Source: Rhynchospora pubera (taxonomy: Eukaryota > Streptophyta > Magnoliopsida > Poales > Cyperaceae). From it: a stretch of 64,000 nucleotides of DNA. Below the pieces are notes generated by a model, which was not told where the DNA came from, made no database searches, and was given only the letters and a program-made list of their open reading frames with translations. Position numbers and translations under genes: made by a program. The stretch is from the NCBI GenBank assembly GCA_028095005.1, contig CM051461.1, forward strand, positions 27,215,432-27,279,431, in the 5' to 3' direction. Shown here piece by piece: positions 60,879 to 64,000 of this stretch (position 1 is the stretch's first letter; the number at the start of each line of letters is the position of its first letter).

Positions 60879-63402
60879 ATGGCGATGTCCAGGCGTGTTG
60901 GGTCTTCTCTCCCTCTTCTGCGTCAGCTGATCAACTCCGAATCGATCGTCCCGCTTGGCTCCGTTGCGAACTCGAATCTCGCGATCTCTGAGGTAAAAAT
61001 CCACATTATCAGATTCAAATGTTTTTGTTTACTTTGGTATACAGAAAGGTACCTCCTTTCATCGGTTTTGATCTTGATTTATAGCTAGCTTTGGTGGGTG
61101 GTCTCCCGATTTCCGTGAATTGTTTTAATTATTGGTTCGTGTGACATTTTACTAAATTGTAAATTTATTGTCGGAAGATGGTGTTGGAAGCTCAAATTCA
61201 TCAGATAGCGGTTGTGGCAATCCAATTTCTTATACGAATTTCATATTTGAAAGCTCAATTTTTCTATTTGAGCGCTTGGTTTTTTAAGTGATGATTTAAT
61301 CGAGATTCAGATGGAAATTATCATATTCTTCTTTTTTTATGTTAGGAAATAAAATATTGATTTATTTTTTTCCTCCAGTGAAATGTTATTGTTCCTTTGT
61401 TTGCAATTGGGATCAACAGTTTTTTCTTTTGAAGCAAAATAATGGAAGTACATATATGACACGATCTGTATCTCGCTTGTAGGGTTCAAGAACCTTTTCC
61501 ACTCAGGCTAAGTCGAGTGATGCTAAACCAAAGGTACTGTAAAGAATCAGAGTTGCATCTTAAATATATTGTTTTTCTTATCATGTTGCAATAAATAGTT
61601 AGATGTCTCATGTATATGTATTAGCTATCTAAAATTATATCTATTAAACTCATATGATTGCATATTTGTCATTTTTTAGGCACTTTCATGCACAGCACAC
61701 AGTTTATTCTACCTTGTTCATTTTTCCTATATTGCTGTTGTATATGCATTTCAACCTTACATATCATTGTTGGATAAGGGGCAGCTCTATTAATTTCTCT
61801 CTTTTTTCATGCATCAGTTTCTTTAAAAGAGGTCTTAATGTGGGTCTGCACCAGTTAAACAGGTCCATATCATTGGCTACAATAACAAAATGCGATGACA
61901 TTGCAATAATGAAAAGTATTAAATTTTTCATTCCCTTATAAACTTTGTACAATTTCAATGATAGCTTCCCCTGGCTCTCTTTGGTGGGTCGGGAAATTAT
62001 GCTTCTGCCCTTTACCTGGCTGCCTCAAAAGCAAACTTGGTCGAAAAGGTGGAATCAGAGATTCTCGATGTAGTTGAGGCCTCAAAGAAGTCTGCTATGT
62101 TTTCTCAGTTCACAAAGGATTTATCTGTCCCTAAAGGAACTAGAGTTAAGGCCATCGCTGAAATCTTTTCTGAGGCTGGCTTTTCTGATGTCACTAAGAA
62201 TTTTTTGGGTATGTTGCTGATATTTTGTTTTGCTTTTTGCACAATAATACTTTGTGATTTTAATTTATCTGTTGGTTTTGCTTCCCCATTGTTTATTAAT
62301 GAGACATTTTTTGTCTGCTTTTTAATATAAAAATAGCGGTGTTGGCTGACAATGGTAGGCTGAGGAATCTAGAGCGTATTGCAAAGAGGTACGTTGAATT
62401 GAGCATGGCTCACAAAGGAGAGGTCAAAGTCATTGTTACCTCTGTCATTGTAAGTATCATACCTTCCTTTTTTATTTGGCCTCTTTTGTAAATGACACTT
62501 TGTGTGATTAGCACCTTTAAGGTTGTTTCAAACTCATTAAATGATGGGTTAGTCCAATTAAGACGTTGACTGAAAAAACTTGCTTTCTTCATGTGGTTAC
62601 TAAAACATATGCTGTGTAATCTGTGGTATCTTTGTATCCTTCACATGTCTGCAATGTGTCCAAGTTTTTGACCATGATTAGACATATTTGGACATGGTAT
62701 GGACTTTGGTCTTACATCACCTGTCAGGCCCAGTTTCTTAAGACCTTGCCATGTAGGTCCCTATATCTGGTAGCAGAAATATTATTGGATAATATGGTAA
62801 TTGTTCAGTCTTATGTGAAAAGGTGATTTACAGAAATTGATCTTTCTTTTCATCCTCTTGTTTGTTGGGTATGCCCTTTGACAGTTGATATTGCTGCACA
62901 TTTCTTTAAATAAACAGCTAATTATCTAACTTAAATGTTTCTTGGACTATTGGAGCACACTATTAAGCTGTTTTGAAGTGTATATAATATAATAATTGAC
63001 TTCTCTTGTTTATAAACAGCCACTTCCGGAAGCGGAGGAGAAAGAGTTGAAGCAGACTGTCCAGGATTTACTTGGCAAGGGGAAAACTGTCAAGCTTGAA
63101 CAAAAGGTACACCTTTTATGCAATGGTTGCTACTGGCTTAATGTTGCACTTCACTCTGAGTAAGGTTTTCAGTGAACTGGATAAAATCATATGAAATGAC
63201 AATTCTGGTACCCAAGCATAAAGTTGTTTACATTTCACTCAAGTACGATCTTATTCCCAAACATTTTTTTTTCTTTTGGAAGGTTGACCCAAGCATACTA
63301 GGAGGGTTGGTGGTGGAGTTTAGCCAGAAGGTGTTCGACATGTCAATTAAGACCAGAGCAAAGCAAATGGAGAAGTACTTGCGCGAGCCCATTGATTTCT
63401 AA
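60879..63402 (+). CDS. ATP5: Mitochondrial ATP synthase subunit O (OSCP), 6 exons
   Basis: The oligomycin-sensitivity-conferring protein joins the F1 head to the peripheral stalk of mitochondrial ATP synthase (homologous to bacterial and plastid delta). Exons: 60879-60992, 61483-61533, 61965-62208, 62337-62449, 63020-63106, 63283-63402. They total 729 nt, 242 aa plus stop, all with GT-AG boundaries and matching phases. Residues 1 to about 50 (MAMSRRVGSSLPLLRQLINS, then RTFSTQA) are Arg/Ser-rich without acids at the start, a mitochondrial presequence. The mature part begins near LPLALFGGSGNYASALYLAA. Other landmarks: VLADNGRL (conserved helix region), KGEVKVIVTSV, and the C-terminal VDPSILGGLVVEFS typical of the delta/OSCP family. 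The start is the first ATG after the telo-box. No anomalies seen. Confidence 0.94.
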
Positions 63403-64000
63403 CTTGTTTTTTTCGCTTTTGAGATCCGGTACTGTAGCACAAATCCACATTAGTTGATGTGGATTATTATGATGCTATTTGCTTCTTTTGCTTTTGTGCA
63501 TGGATACAAATAAGTATTTTGAGAAGTAACCTTGAGGGGTTCATAATGCCAAACAAGTAAATTTTTTTTTTTTCCTTTAAGTGTTTTCTTCAGCCATTGC
63601 ATTGCAAGTGGCTCCCTCTACTAGTACATTGTATTTTCTTGTTATGAGCATGGGCAGACTTCATTTCTATCTTCTGCGCATGAGAAAACGATAATTATAC
63701 TCAGGTTTCGTTTGACATAATTAAATGATGTAAAACACTTCATGTTCGTATTGAAGAATTGCAAAATGAAGAATATTTTATTGGTAACTTGTATGGGTAT
63801 GAGCCAAATGTCGTCGACTCCGCACCAAGAAATGTACGAAGCTTATTTATAAATTAATGTTAGTTGGAAATTTGCAAGACGATTCATGTTCAAAGATGTA
63901 CGAAGCTTATTTATAAAAAGTTTGCTTTCGGGATGCACAGTAATGAACAATGTACTTTTTCGATTTACTCTGGCCAAGCTTTTCTATTATTCCTGTGTCC
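63403..64000. other. OSCP 3' region
   Basis: Contains the probable 3' untranslated region. ATGTACGAAGCTTATTTATA occurs at 63,832 and again at 63,896 (period 64). No further gene starts before the window ends. Confidence 0.5.

Noticed and set aside
1..64000. tRNA, rRNA, CRISPR, organelle-derived DNA
   Set aside because: I looked for tRNA B-box-like GGTTCRANYCC words, rRNA-like stretches and regular short spaced repeats and saw none that hold up.

Overview
This window is nuclear DNA of a flowering plant. The evidence is the multi-exon genes with GT-AG introns and plant-type proteins (an ALA-type P4-ATPase and a mitochondrial ATP synthase OSCP subunit), and the dense mix of MITEs and of hAT, Mutator-like and Helitron-like elements. 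The base composition is strongly AT-rich. I cannot place the species.

Layout. 1-5,206 is gene-free repeat debris with a 384-bp foldback element and a possible MITE. 5,345-22,290 is one long array of an AT-rich satellite with a unit of about 170 bp. It is interrupted once by a clean 945-bp transposon with 24-bp inverted termini and a 5-bp target duplication. The left side of the array abuts a minus-strand Helitron-like 3' terminus. To its right is a stretch (22,440-25,529) of broken gene pieces, all on the plus strand: an SR45/RNPS1-type RNA-binding protein, a SYP1-type syntaxin and an unrecognised acidic protein. That stretch ends in a plus-strand Helitron-like 3' terminus. 25,530-49,560 is accessory DNA. 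Several elements in it have definable ends: three hAT-type elements with 8-bp target duplications (one nested in a MITE, another carrying an exon of a MATH/TRAF-like gene), a nested pair of Tourist-like MITEs, a GC-rich inverted-repeat element, and a Mutator-like element with a 9-bp target duplication and CpG-rich palindromic termini.

The right end is genic. A complete 14-exon phospholipid flippase gene (ALA8-12 clade, deduced 1,199 aa) runs on the plus strand from 50,332 to 58,174. A small single-exon membrane-protein gene lies on the minus strand at 58,871-59,203, tail-to-tail with the flippase. A complete 6-exon mitochondrial ATP synthase subunit O (OSCP) gene of 242 aa lies on the plus strand at 60,879-63,402, behind a promoter with TGGGCY and telo-box motifs. 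The three genes look like independent housekeeping-type loci, not a functional cluster.

The most unusual features are the satellite array bracketed by two outward-facing Helitron-like 3' ends, the palindromic CpG-rich termini of the Mutator-like element, and a 25-bp exact match between the flippase leader and the inside of a hairpin 3 kb upstream.
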